Shown piece by piece: positions 12,401 through 24,838 of a stretch of DNA of 64,000 nt (the first letter of the stretch is position 1; each line of letters opens with the position of its first letter). Origin of the DNA: Rhipicephalus microplus (Eukaryota > Arthropoda > Arachnida > Ixodida > Ixodidae); the NCBI RefSeq assembly GCF_043290135.1, contig NW_027464602.1, positions 2,666,001 through 2,730,000 of the forward strand. Direction: 5' to 3'. The notes below the pieces were generated by a model. That model saw only the letters and a program-made list of their open reading frames with translations. It was not told the DNA's origin and made no database searches. The position numbers were made by a program, and so were the translations under genes.

Positions 12401-15400
12401 AACTCCAACCTTTCGGTTAACAGCCGATCGCGCTAGCCAATCGCGCCACGGAGATAGTCCTGCTCCACTCTCACCACCATCGGAACATATCTTCAAAGCT
12501 ATCAGCCCACAGAAAAAAAAGCGCCGCACAACCACCGGGTAGGCTCGAACCTCCAACCTTTCGGTTAACAGCCGATCGCGCTAGCCAATTGCCCCACGGA
12601 GACAGTCGTGCTCCACTCTCACCATCGTCAGAACATTTCTTCAGAGCTATCACCCCAAAAAAAAAGCGCCGCACCACCACTGGGTGGGCTCCAACCTCCG
12701 ACCTTTTGGTTAACAGCCGATCACGCTAGCCAATTGCGCCACGGAGACAGTCCTGCTCCACTCTCACCACCATCAGAACATATCTTCAAAGCTATCAGCC
12801 CAAAGAAAAAAGCAAAACACCACTCCCGGGAGGGCTCGAACCTCCAACTTTCCGGTTAACAGCCGATCACGCTAGCCAATTGCGCCACGGAGACAGTCCT
12901 GCTCCACTCTCACCACCATCAGAACATATCTTCAAAGCTAACAGCCCAAAGAAAAAAAAGCGCCGCACCACCACCGGGAGAGCTCGAACCTTCAACTTTT
13001 CGGTTAACAGCCGATCGCGCTAGCCAATTGCGCAACGGAGACAGTCCTGCTCCACCCTCACCACCGTCAGAACATTTCTTCAGAGCTATCAGCCCAAAGA
13101 AAAAAAAAGCGCTGTACCACCACCGAGTGGGCTCGAACCTCCAACGTTACGGTTAACAGCCGATCGCGCTAGCCAATTGCCCCACGGAGACAGTTGTGCT
13201 CCACTCTCACCATCGTCAGAACATTTCTTCAGAGCTATCACCCCAAAAAAAAAGCGCCGCACCACCACCGGTTGGGCTCGAACCTCCAACCTTTCGGTTA
13301 ACAGCCGATCGCGCTAGCCAATTGCGCCACGAAGACAGTCCTGCTCTACTCTCACCACCATCAGCACATATATTCAAAGCTATCAGCCCAAAGAAAAAAA
13401 AGCGCCGCACCACCGCCGGGCGGGCTCGAAACTCCAACCTTTCGGTTAACAGCCGATCGCGCTAGCCAATCGCGCCACGGAGACAGTCCTGCTCCACTCT
13501 CACCACCATCGGAACATATCTTCAAAGCTATCAGCCCACAGAAAAAACAGCGCCGCACAACCACCGGGTAGGCTCGAACCTCCAACTTTTCGGTTAACAG
13601 CCGATTGCGCTAGCCAATTGCGCAACGGAGACAGTCCTGCTCCACTGTCACCACTATAAGAACATATCTTCATAGCTATCAGCCCAAAAAAAGCGCCGCA
13701 CCACCACTGGGTGGGCTCCAACCTCCGACCTTTTGGTTAACAGCCGATCACGCTAGCCAATTGCGCCACGGAGACAGTCCTGCTCCACTCTCACCACCAT
13801 CAGAACATATCTTCAAAGCTATCAGCCCAAAGAAAAAAAGCGCCGCACCACCACCGGGTGGGCTCGAACCTCAAACTTTCCGGTTAACAGCCGATCACGC
13901 TAGCCAATTGCACCACGGAGACAGTCCTGCTCCGCTCTCACCACCATCAGAACATATCTTCAAAGCTATCGGCCCACAGAAAAAATGCGCCGCACAACCA
14001 CCGGGTAGGCTCGAACCTCCAACTTTTCGGTTAACAGCCGATCGCACTAGCCGATTGCGCCTCGGAGACAGTACTGCTCCACTCTCACCACCATAAGAAC
14101 ATATCTTCAAAGCTATCAGCCCAAAGAAAAAAAAGCGCCGCACCACCACTGGGTGGGCTCGAACCTCCGACCTTTTGGTTAACAGCCGATCGCGCTAGCC
14201 AATTGCGCCACAAAGGCAGTCCTGCTCCACTCTCACCACCATCAGAACATAACTTCAAAGCTATCAGCCCAAAGAAAAAAAAGCGCCGCACCACCACCGG
14301 GTGGGCTCGAACCTCCAACTTTCCGGTTAACAGCCGATCACGCTAGCCAATTGCGCCACGGAGACAGTCCTGCTCCACTCTCACCACCGTCAGAACATTT
14401 CTTCAGAGCTATCAGCCTAAAGAAAAAAAAGCGCTGCACCACCACCGGGTGGGCTCGAACCTCCAACCTTACGGTTAACAGCCGATCGCGCTGGCCAATT
14501 GCCCCACGGAGACAGTCGTGCTCCACTCTCACCATCGTCAGAACATTTCTTCAGAGCTATCACCCCAAAGAAAAAAAAAGCGCCGCACCACCACCGGTTG
14601 GGCTCGAACCTCCAACCTTTCGGTTAACAGCCGATCGCGCCAGCCAATTGCGCCTCGAAGACTGTCCTGCTTCACTCTCACCACCATCAGAACATATCTT
14701 CAAAGCTATTACCGCAAAGAAAAAAGCAACACACCAATCCTGGGAGGGCTCGAGACTCCAACTTTCCGGTTAACAGCCGATCACGCTAGCCAATTCCGCC
14801 ACGGAGACAGTCCTGCTCCACTCTCACCACCATCAGAACATATCTTCAAAGCTATCGGCCCACAGAAAAAAAGCGCCGCACAACCACCGGGTAGGCTCGA
14901 ACCTCCAACTTTTCGGTTAACAGCCGATCGCACTAGCCGATTGCGCCTCGGAGACAGTACTGCTCCACTCTCACCACCATAAGAACATATCTTCAAAGCT
15001 CTCAGCCCAAAGAAAAAAAAGCGCCGCACCACCACTGGGTGGGCTCGAACCTCCGACCTTTTGGTTAACAGCCGATCGCGCTAGCCAATTGCGCCACAGA
15101 GACAGTCCTGCTCCACTCTCACCACCATGAGAACATAACTTCAATGCTATCAGCCCAAAGAAAAAAAAAGCGCTGCACCACCACCGGGTGGGCTCGAACC
15201 TCCAACCTTTCGGGTAACAGCCGATCGCGCTAGCCCATTGCGCCACGAAGACAGTCTTGCTCCACTCTCACCACCATCAGAACATATCTTCAAAGCTATC
15301 AGCGCAAAGAACAAAGCAACACCACTCCCGGGAGGGCTCGAAACTCCAACCTTTCTGTCAACAGCCGATCGCGCTAGCCCATTGCGCCAGGGAGACAGTC

Positions 15401-17419
15401 TTGCTCCCTTCTCACCACCATCAGAACATAACTTCAAAGCTATCAGCCCAAAGAAAAAAAAGCACCGCACCACCACCGGGTGGGCTCGAACCTCCAACCT
15501 TTCGGTTAACAGCCGATCGCGCTAGCCAATTGCGCCACGGAGACAGTCGTGCTCCACTCTCACCACCATCAGAACATATCTTCAAAGCTATCAGCCCAAA
15601 GAACAAAAAGCGCCGCACCACCACCGGGTGGGCTCGAAACTCTAACCTTTCGGTTAACAGCCGATCGCGCTAGCCAATTGCGCCACGGAGACAGTCCTGC
15701 TCCACTCTCACCACCGTCAGAACATTTCTTCAGAGCTATCAGCCCAAAGAAAAAAAAGCGCTGCACCACCACCGGGTGGGCTCGAACCTCCAACCTTACG
15801 GTTAACAGCCGATCGCGCTAGCCAATTGCCCCACGGAGACAGTCGTGCTCCACTCTCACCATCGTCAGAACATTTCTTCAGAGCTATCACCCCAAAGAAA
15901 AGAAAGCGCCGCACCACCACCGGTTGGGCTCGAACCTCCAACCTTTCGGTTAACAGCCGATCACGCTAGCCAATTGCGCCACGAAGACAGTCCTGCTCCA
16001 CTCTCACCACCATCAGAACATATTTTCAAAGCCATTACCGCAAAGAAAAAAGCAACAAACCACTCCTGGGAGGGCTCGAGACTCCAACCTTTCGGTTAAC
16101 AGCCGATCGCGCTAGCCCATTGCGCCACGGAGGCAGTCTTGCTCCACTCTCACCATCATCAGAACATATCTTCAAAGCTATAAGCGCAAAGAAAAAAAAG
16201 CGCTGCACCACCAACGGGTGGGCTCGAACCTCCAACCTTTCGGTTAACAGCCGATCGCGCTATCCCATTGCGCAACGGAGACAGTCTTGCTCCACTCTCA
16301 CCACTATCAGAACATATCTTCAAAGCTATCAGCGCAAAGAAAAAAGCATACACACCACTCCCGGGAGGGCTCGAAACTCCAACCTTTCGGTCAACAGCCG
16401 ATCGCGCTAGCCCATTGCGCCACGGAGACAGTCTTGCTCGCCTCTTACCACCATCAGAACATAACTTCAAAGCTATCAGCCCAAAGAAAAAAAAGCACCG
16501 CACCACCAGCGGGTGGGCTCGAACCTCCAACCTTTCTGTTAACAGCCGATCGCGCTAGCAAATTGCGCCACGGAGACAGTGGTGCTCCACTCTGACCACC
16601 ATCAGAACATATCTTCAAAGCTATCCGCGCAAAGAAAAAAGCAAAACACCACTCCCGGGAGGGCTCGAACCTCCAACTTTTCGGTTAACAGCCGATCGCG
16701 CTGGCCAATCGCGCCACGGAGAAAGTCCTGCTCAACTCTCACCACAATTAGAACATATCTTCAAAGCAATCAGCCCAAAGAAAAAAAAGCGCCGCACCAC
16801 CACCGGGTGGGCTCGAACCTCCAACTTTTCGGTTAACAGCCGATCGCGCTTGCCAATTGCGCCACGGGGACCGTCCTGCTCCACTCTCACCACCGTCAGA
16901 CCATTTCTTCAGAGCTATCACCCAAAGAAAAAAAAAGCGCCGCACCACCACCGGGTGGGCTCGAACCTCCAACCTTTCGGTTAACAGCCGATCGCGCTAG
17001 CCAATTGTGCCATGAAGACAGTCCTGCTGCACTCTCACCACCCTCAGAACATACCTTCAAAGCTATTACCGCAAAGAAAAAAGCAACACACCAATCCTGG
17101 GAGGGCTCGAGACTCCAACCTTTCGGTCAACAGCCGATCGCGCTTCCCATTGCGCCACGGAGACAGTCTTGCTCCCCTCTCACCACCATAAGAACATAAC
17201 TTCAAAGCTATCAGCCCAAAGAAAAAAAAGCACCGCACCACAACCGGGTGGGCTCGAACCTCCAACTTTTCGGTTAACAGCCGATCGCGCTAGCCAATTG
17301 CGCCACGGAGACAGTCGTGCTCCACTCTCACCACCATCAGAACATATCTTCAAAGCTATCCGCGCAAAAAAAAAGCAAAACACCACTCCCGGGTGGGCTC
17401 GAACCTCCAACTTTCCGGT
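9460..17419 (-). repeat. domain 1 HOR, copy B (~7.96 kb, 54 monomers)
   Basis: Second copy of the same series, carrying one extra monomer near 11.72-11.87 kb. Differences from copy A are scattered substitutions and T-run length changes. The 4.27 kb internal duplication of copy A is retained (12.24-13.98 kb resembles 1-1.74 kb and 4.28-6.01 kb). Confidence 0.82.
11722..11867 (-). repeat. extra monomer in HOR copy B
   Basis: Between tRNA 5' ends at 11721 and 11867 there is a gcaaaacacc type 2 monomer with no counterpart at the matching place in copy A (about 3.9 kb). The offset between the copies changes from 7,812 to 7,961 bp across it. This is a gain or loss of exactly one unit, as expected from unequal exchange or slippage. 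Confidence 0.7.
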
Positions 17420-19170
17420 TAACAGCCGATCACGCTAGCCAATTGCGCCACGGAGACAGTCCTGCTCCACTCTCACCACCATCAGAACATATCTTCAAAG
17501 CTATCAGCCCACAGAAAAAAAAGCGCCGCACCACCACAGGGAGAGCTCGAACCTTCAACTTTTCGGTCAACAGCCGATCGCGCTAGCCAATTGCGCAACG
17601 GAGACAGTCCTGCTCCACCCTCACCACCGTCAGAACATTTCTTCAGAGCTATCAGCCCAAAAAAAAAAAAGCGCTGCACCACCATCGAGTGGGCTCGAAC
17701 CTCCAACGTTACGGTTAACAGCCGATCGCGCTAGCCAATTGCCCCACGGAGACAGTCGTGCTCCACTCTCACCATCGTCAGAACATTTCTTCAGAGCTAT
17801 CACCCCAAAGAAAAAAAAAGCGCCGCACCACCACCGGTTGGGCTCGAACCTCCAACCTTTCGGTTAACAGCCGATCGCGCTAGCCAATTGCGCCACGAAG
17901 ACAGTCCTGCTCTACTCTCACCACCATCAGCACATATATTCAAAGCTATCAGCCCAAAGAAAAAAAAGCGCCGCACCACCGCCGGGTGGGCTCGAAACTC
18001 CAACCTTTCGGTTAACAGCCGATCGCGCTAGCCAATCGCGCCACGGAGACAGTCCTGCTCCACTCTCACCACCATCGGAACATATCTTCAAAGCTATCAG
18101 CCCACAGAAAAAAAAGCGCCGCACAACCACCGGGTAGGCTCGAACCTCCAACTTTTCGGTAAACAGCCGATCGCGCTAGCCAATTGCGCCACGGAGACAG
18201 TCCTGCTCCACTGTCACCACTATAAGAACATATCTTCATAGCTATCAGCCCAAAGAAAAAAAAGCACCGCACCACCACTGGGTGGGCTCCAACCTCCGAC
18301 CTTTTGGTTAACAGCCAATCACGCTAGCCAATTGCGCCACGGAGACAGTCCTGCTCCACTCTCACCACCATCAGAACATATCTTCAAAGCTATCAGCCCA
18401 AAGAAAAAAAAAGCGCCGCACCACCACCGGGTGGGCTCGAACCTCCAACTTTCCGGTTAACAGCCGATCACGCTAGCCAATTGCCCCACGGAGACAGTCC
18501 TGCTCCACTCTCACCACCATCAGAACATATCTTCAAAGCTATCGGCCCACAGAAAAAAAGCGCCGCACAACCACCGGGTAGGCTCGAACCTCCAACTTTT
18601 CGGTTAACAGTCGATCGCACTAGCCGACTGCGCCTCGGAGACAGTACTGCTCCACTCTCACCACCATAAGAACATATCTTCAAAGCTATCAGCCCAAAGA
18701 AAAAAAAGCGCCGCACCACCACTGGGTGGGCTCGAACCTCCGACCTTTTGGTTAACAGCCGATCGCGCTAGCCAATTGCGCCACAAAGGCAGTCCTGCTC
18801 CACTCTCACCACCATCAGAACATAACTTCAAAGCTATCAGCCCAAAGAAAAAAAAGCGCCGCACCACCACCGGGTGGGCTCGAACCTCCAACTTTCCGGT
18901 TAACAGCCGATCACGCTAGCCAATTGCGCCACGGAGACAGTCCTGCTCCACTCTCACCACCGACAGAACATTTCTTCAGAGCTATCAGCCCAAAGAAAAA
19001 AAAGCGCTGCACCACCACCGGGTGGGCTCGAACCTCCAACCTTACGGTTAACAGCCGATCGCGCTGGCCAATTGCCCCACGGAGACAGTCGTGCTCCACT
19101 CTCACCATCGTCAGAACATTTCTTCAGAGCTATCACCCCAAAGAAAAAAAAAGCGCCGCACCACCACCGG
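17420..19170 (-). repeat. domain 1 HOR, partial copy C
   Basis: Matches 9.46-11.2 kb at offsets falling from 7,960 to 7,957 bp. It stops near 19.17 kb, where copy B reads ccggttgggctcaaacc but this copy continues with a gcgccagcc monomer. The HOR is therefore interrupted about a quarter of the way through. Confidence 0.78.
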
Positions 19171-20449
19171 TTGGGCTCGAACCTCCAACCTTTCGGTTAA
19201 CAGCCGATCGCGCCAGCCAATTGCGCCTCGAAGACTGTCCTGCTTCACTCTCACCACCATCAGAACATATCTTCAAAGCTATCAGCCCAAAGAACAAAAA
19301 GCGCCGCACCACCACCGGGTGGGCTCGATCCTCCAACTTTTCGGTTAACAGCCGATCGCGCTAGCCAATTGCGCCACGGGGACCGTCCTGCTCCACTCTC
19401 ACCACCGTCAGACCATTTCTTTAGAGCTATCACTCCAAAGAAAAAAAAGCGCCGCACCACCACCGGGTGGGCTCGAACCTCCAACTTTCCGGTTAACAGC
19501 CGATCACGCTAGCCAATTGCGCCACGGAGACAGTCCTGCTCCACTCTCACCACCATCAGAACATATCTTCAAAGCTATCAGCCCACAGAAAAAAAAGCGC
19601 CGCACAACCCAGGGTAGGCTCGAACCTCCAACTTTTCGGTTAACAGCAGATCGCGCTAGCCAATTGCGCCTCGGAGACAGTCCTGCTCCACTCTCACCAC
19701 CATAAGAACATATATTCAAAGCTATCAGCCCAAAGAAAAAAAAGCGCCGCACCACCACTGGGTGGGCTCGAACCTCCGACCTTTTGGTTAACAGCCGATC
19801 TTGCTAGCCAATTGCGCCACAGAGACAGTCCTGCTCCACTCTCACCACCATAAGAACATAACTTCAAAGCTATCAGCCCAAAGAAAAAAAAGCGCCGCAC
19901 CACCACGGGGTGGGCTTGAACCTCAAACCTTTCGGTTAGCAGCCGATCGCGCTAGCAAATTTCGCCACGAAGACTGTCCTGCTCCACTCTCACCACCATC
20001 AGAACATATCTTCAAAGCTATTACCGCAAAGAAAAAAGCAACACACCACTCCTGGGAGGGCTCGAGACTCCAACCTTTCGGTTAACAGCCGATCGCGCAA
20101 GCCCATTGCGCCACGGAGGCAGTCTTGCTCCACTCTCACCATCATCAGAACATATATCCAAAGCTATCAGCGCAAAGAAAAAAAAGCGCAGCACCACCAC
20201 CGGGTGGGCTCGAACCTCCAACCTTTCGGTTAACAGCCGATCGCGCTAGCCCATTGCGCCACGAAGACAGTCTTGCTCCACTCTCACCACCATCAGAACA
20301 TATCTTCAAAGCTGTCAGCGCAAAGAAAAAAGCAACACACCACTCCCGGGAGGGCTCGAAACTCCAACCTTTCGGTCAACAGCCGATCGCGCTAGCCCAA
20401 TGCACCACGGAGACAGTCTTGCTCCCTTCTCACCACCATCAGAACATAA
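19171..20449 (-). repeat. monomers linking domains 1 and 2
   Basis: About nine monomers of mixed type, including the last gggtaggctcg-type copy (near 19.61 kb). The part from about 19.8 kb is matched at 29.1 kb (offset 9,288 bp). No non-satellite sequence is present at the domain border. Confidence 0.7.
19901..19974 (-). pseudogene. tRNA-like unit with GCT anticodon
   Basis: Plus ggttagcagccg gives loop CTGCTAA, a Ser-type GCT triplet in a tRNA-Asn body. The body also has plus ggcttgaacc and gcaaatttcgcc, which damage the B box and the A box/D-arm. A serine tRNA needs a long variable arm, absent here, so no serine function is suggested. Confidence 0.65.
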
Positions 20450-20486
20450 CTTCAAAGCTATCAGCGCAAAGAAAAAAGCAAAACAC

Positions 20487-20560
20487 CACTCCCGGGAGGG
20501 CTCGAACCTCCAACTTTTCGGTTATCAGCCGATCGCGCTGGCCAATTGCGCCACGGAAAA
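20487..20560 (-). tRNA. tRNA-like unit with GAT (Ile-type) anticodon
   Basis: The anticodon loop is CTGATAA (plus ttatcag at 20522-20528), so the anticodon reads GAT and not GTT. The 5' acceptor is TTTTCCG against CGGGAGT: six of seven positions pair (T3-A70 is restored, only T1-T72 fails). D-stem 4 of 4, anticodon stem 4 of 5, T-stem 5 of 5; intact B box. Loss of G1 is unusual for a tRNA. GAT is not normally used by nuclear tRNA-Ile genes in eukaryotes, so this is more likely drift in a satellite than a working isoacceptor. Confidence 0.75.
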
Positions 20561-21225
20561 AGTCCTGCTCAACTCTCACCACAATTAGAACATATCTTCA
20601 AAGCTATCAGCCCAAAGAAAAAAAAGCGCTGCACCACCACCGGGTGGGCTCGAACCTCCAACTTTTCGGTTAACAGCCGATCGCGCTAGCCAATTGCGCC
20701 ACGGGGACCGTCCTGCTCCACTCTCACCACAGTCAGACCATTTCTTTAGAGCTATCACTCCAAAGAAAAAAAAAGCGCCGCACCACCACCGGGTGGGCTC
20801 GAACCTCCAACCTTTCGGTTAACAGCCGATCGCGCTAGCCAATTGCCCCACGGAGACAGTCGTGCTCCACTCTCACCACCGTCAGAACATTTCTTCAGAG
20901 CTATCACCCCAAAGAAAAAAAAAAGCGCCACACCACCACCGGTTGGGCTAGACCCTCCATACTTTCGGTTAACAGCCGATCGCGCTAGCCAATTGCGCCA
21001 CGAAGACAGTCCTGCTCCACTCTCACCACCATCAGAACATATCTTCAAAGCTATTACCGCAAAGAAAAAAGCAACACACCACTCCCGGGAGGGCTCAAAA
21101 CTCCAACCTTTCGGTTAACAGCCGATCACGCTAACCCATTGCGCCACGGAGACAGTCTTGCTTCACTCTCACCACCATCAGAACATATCTCCAAAGCTAT
21201 CATCGCAAAGAAAAAAGCAACACAC

Positions 21226-21299
21226 CACTCCCGGGAGGGCTCGAACCTCCAACTTTTCGGTTATCAGCCGATCGCGCTGGCCAATTGCGCCACGGAAAA
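21226..21299 (-). tRNA. tRNA-like unit with GAT anticodon
   Basis: Same lineage as 20487-20560: loop CTGATAA, acceptor TTTTCCG/CGGGAGT, T-stem GGAGG/CCTCC. It lies 739 bp (five monomers) from the first copy. Its flank is gcaacacacc, not gcaaaacacc, so it is a distinct monomer of the same 24-mer block. Confidence 0.75.
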
Positions 21300-24025
21300 A
21301 GTCCTGCTCAACTCTCACCACAATTAGAACATATCTTCAAAGCTATCAGCCCAAAGAAAAAAAACCACCGCACCACCACCGGGTGGGCTCGAACCTCCAA
21401 CTTTTCGGTTAACAGCCGATCGCGCTAGCCAATTGCGTCACGGGGACCGTCCTGCTCCACTCTCACCACAGTCAGACCATTTCTTTAGAGCTATCACTCC
21501 AAAGAAAAAAAAAGCGCCGCACCACCACCGGGTGGGCTCGAACCTCCAACCTTTCGGTTAACAGCCGATCGCGCTAGCCAATTGCCCCACGGAGACAGTC
21601 GTGCTCCACTCTCACCACCGTCAGAACATTTCTTCAGAGCTATCACCCCAAAGAAAAAAAAAGCGCCACACCACCACCGGTTGGGCTAGAACCACCATAC
21701 TTTCGGTTAACAGCCGATCGCGCTAGCCAATTGCGCCACGGAGACAGTCCTGCTCCACTCTTACCACCATCATAACATATCTTCAAAGCTATCAGCACAA
21801 AGAAAAAAAAGCGCCGCACCACCACCGGGTGGGCTCGAACCTCCAACCTTTCCGTTAACAGCCGATCGCGCTAGCCAACTGCGCCATGGAGACAGTCGTG
21901 CTCCACTCTCACCATCATCAGAACATATCTTCAAAGCTATCAGCGCAAAGAAAAAAGCAACACACCACCACCGGTTGGGCTCGAACCTCCAACCTTTCGG
22001 TTAACAGCCGATCGCGCTAGCCAATTGCGCCACGTAGACAGTCCTGCTCCACTCTCACCACCATCAGAACATATCTTCAAAGCTATTACCGCAAAGAAAA
22101 AAGCAAAACACCACTCCCAGGAGGGCTCGAACCTCCAACTTTCCGGTTAACAGCCGATCGCGCTAGCCAATTGCGCCATGGAGACAGGCCTGCTCCACTC
22201 TCACCACCGTCAGAACATTTCTTCAGAGCTATCAGCCCAAAGAAAAAACAAGCGCTGCACCACCACCGGGTGGGCTCGAACCTCCAACCTTACGGTTAAC
22301 AGCCGATCGCGCTAGCCAATTGCCCCACGGATACAGTCGTGCTCCACTCTCACCATCGTCAGAACATTTCTTCAGAGCTATCACCCCAAAGAAAAAAAAA
22401 GCGCCACACCACCACCGGTTGGGCTCGAACCTCCAACCTTTTGGTTAACAGCCGATCACGCTAGCCAATTGCGCCACGAAGACTGTCCTGCTCCACTCTC
22501 CCCACCATCAGAACATATCTTCAAAGATATTACCGCAAAGAAAAAAGCAACACACCACTCCTCGGAGGGCTCGAGACTCCAACCTTTCTGTTAACAGCCG
22601 ATCGCGCTAGCCCAATGCGCCACGGAGGCAGTCTTGCTCCACTCTCACCATCACCAAAACATATCTTCAAAGCTATGAGCGCAAAGAAAAAAAAAGCGCT
22701 GCACCACCACCGCGTGGGCTCGAACCTCCAACTTTCGGTTAACAGCCGATCGCGCTAGCCCATCGCGGAACGGAGACAGTCTTGCTCCACTCTCACCACC
22801 ATCAGAACATATCTTCAAAGCTATCAGCGCAAAAAAAAAGCAACACACCACTCCCGGGAGGGCTCGAAACTCCAACCTTTCGGTCAACAGCCGATTGCGC
22901 TAGCCCATTGCGCCACGGAGACAGTCTTGCTCCCTTCTCACCACCATCAGAACATAACTTCAAAGCTATCAGCCCAAAGAAAAAAAAGCACCGCACCACC
23001 ACCGGGTGGGCTCGAACCTCCAACCTTTCGGTTAACAGCCGATCGCGCTAGCCAATTGCGCCACAGAGACAGTCATGCTCCACTCTCACCACCATCAGAA
23101 CATATCTTCAAAGCTATCAGCGCAAAGAAAAAAGCAAAACACCACTCCCGGGAGGGCTCGAACCTCCAACTTTTCGGTTAACAGCCGATCGCACTGGCCA
23201 AATGCGCCACGGAAAAAGTCCTACTCAACTCTCACCACAATTAGAACATATCTTCAAAGCTATCAGCCCAAACAAAAAAAAGCGCCGCACCACCACCGGG
23301 TGGGCTCGAACCTCTAACTTTTCGGTTAACAGCCGATCGCGCTAGCCAATTGCGCCACGGGGACCGTCCTGCTCCACTCTCACCACCGTCACACCATTTC
23401 CTTAGAGCTATCACTCCAAAGAAAAAAAAAGCGCCTCACCACCACCAGGTGGGCTCAAACCTCCAACCTTTCGGTTAACAGCCGATCGCGCTAGCCAATT
23501 GCCCCACGGAGACAGTCGTGCTCCACTCTCACCACCGTCAGAACATTTCTTCAGAGCCATCACCCCAAAGAAAAAAAAAGTTCCGCACCACCACCGGTTG
23601 GGCTAGAACCTCCAACCTTTCGGTTAACAGCCGATCGCGCTAGCCAATGGCGCCACGAAGACAGTCCTGCTCCACTCTCACCACCTTCAGAACATATCTT
23701 CAAAGCTATTACCGGAAAGAAAAAAGCAACACACCACACCCGGGAGGGCTCAAAACTCCAACCTTCGGTTAACAGCCGATCGCGCTAGCCCATTGCACCA
23801 CGGAGACAGTCTTGCTCCACTCTCACCACCATCAGAACATATCTCCAAAGCTATCATCGCAAAGAAAAAAGCAACAGACCACTCCCGGGAGGGCTCGAAA
23901 CTCCAACCTTTCGGTCAACAGCCGATCGCGCTAGCCCATTGCGCCACGGAGACAGTCTTGCTCATCTCTCACCACCATCAGAACATAACTTCAAAGCTAT
24001 CAGCGCAAAGAAAAAAGCAAAACAC

Positions 24026-24099
24026 CACTCCCGGGAGGGCTCGAACCTCCAACTTTTCGGTTATCAGCCGATCGCGCTGGCCAATTGCGCCACGGAAAA
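24026..24099 (-). tRNA. tRNA-like unit with GAT anticodon (HOR copy)
   Basis: Exactly 3,539 bp from 20487-20560 with the same sequence features. It arose by block duplication and is not an independent anticodon change. Confidence 0.75.
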
Positions 24100-24764
24100 A
24101 GTCCTGCTCAACTCTCACCACAATTAGAACATATCTTCAAAGCTATCAGCCCAAAGAAAAAAAAGCGCTGCACCACCACCGGGTGGGCTCGAACCTCCAA
24201 CTTTTCGGTTAACAGCCGATCGCGCTAGCCAATTGCGCCACGGGGACCGTCCTGCTCCACTCTCACCACAGTCAGACCATTTCTTTAGAGCTATCACTCC
24301 AAAGAAAAAAAAAGCGCCGCACCACCACCGGGTGGGCTCGAACCTCCAACCTTTCGGTTAACAGCCGATCGCGCTAGCCAATTGCCCCACGGAGACAGTC
24401 GTGCTCCACTCTCACCACCGTCAGAACATTTCTTCAGAGCTATCACCCCAAAGAAAAAAAAAAGCGCCACACCACCACCGGTTGGGCTAGACCCTCCATA
24501 CTTTCGGTTAACAGCCGATCGCGCTAGCCAATTGCGCCACGAAGACAGTCCTGCTCCACTCTCACCACCATCAGAACATATCTTCAAAGCTATTACCGCA
24601 AAGAAAAAAGCAACACACCACTCCCGGGAGGGCTCAAAACTCCAACCTTTCGGTTAACAGCCGATCACGCTAACCCATTGCGCCACGGAGACAGTCTTGC
24701 TTCACTCTCACCACCATCAGAACATATCTCCAAAGCTATCATCGCAAAGAAAAAAGCAACACAC

Positions 24765-24838
24765 CACTCCCGGGAGGGCTCGAACCTCCAACTTTTCGGT
24801 TATCAGCCGATCGCGCTGGCCAATTGCGCCACGGAAAA
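24765..24838 (-). tRNA. tRNA-like unit with GAT anticodon (HOR copy)
   Basis: Exactly 3,539 bp from 21226-21299, same loop CTGATAA and same acceptor strand TTTTCCG. Confidence 0.75.

Larger units (their letters stand above)
20450..23988 (-). repeat. domain 2 HOR, copy 1 (3,539 bp, 24 monomers)
   Basis: Every landmark I compared lies exactly 3,539 bp before its partner in copy 2, with no change of offset, so even T-run lengths are conserved. One substitution was seen: plus accaccatac near 21,691 versus acctccatac in copy 2. The block holds two GAT-anticodon units. Confidence 0.88.
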
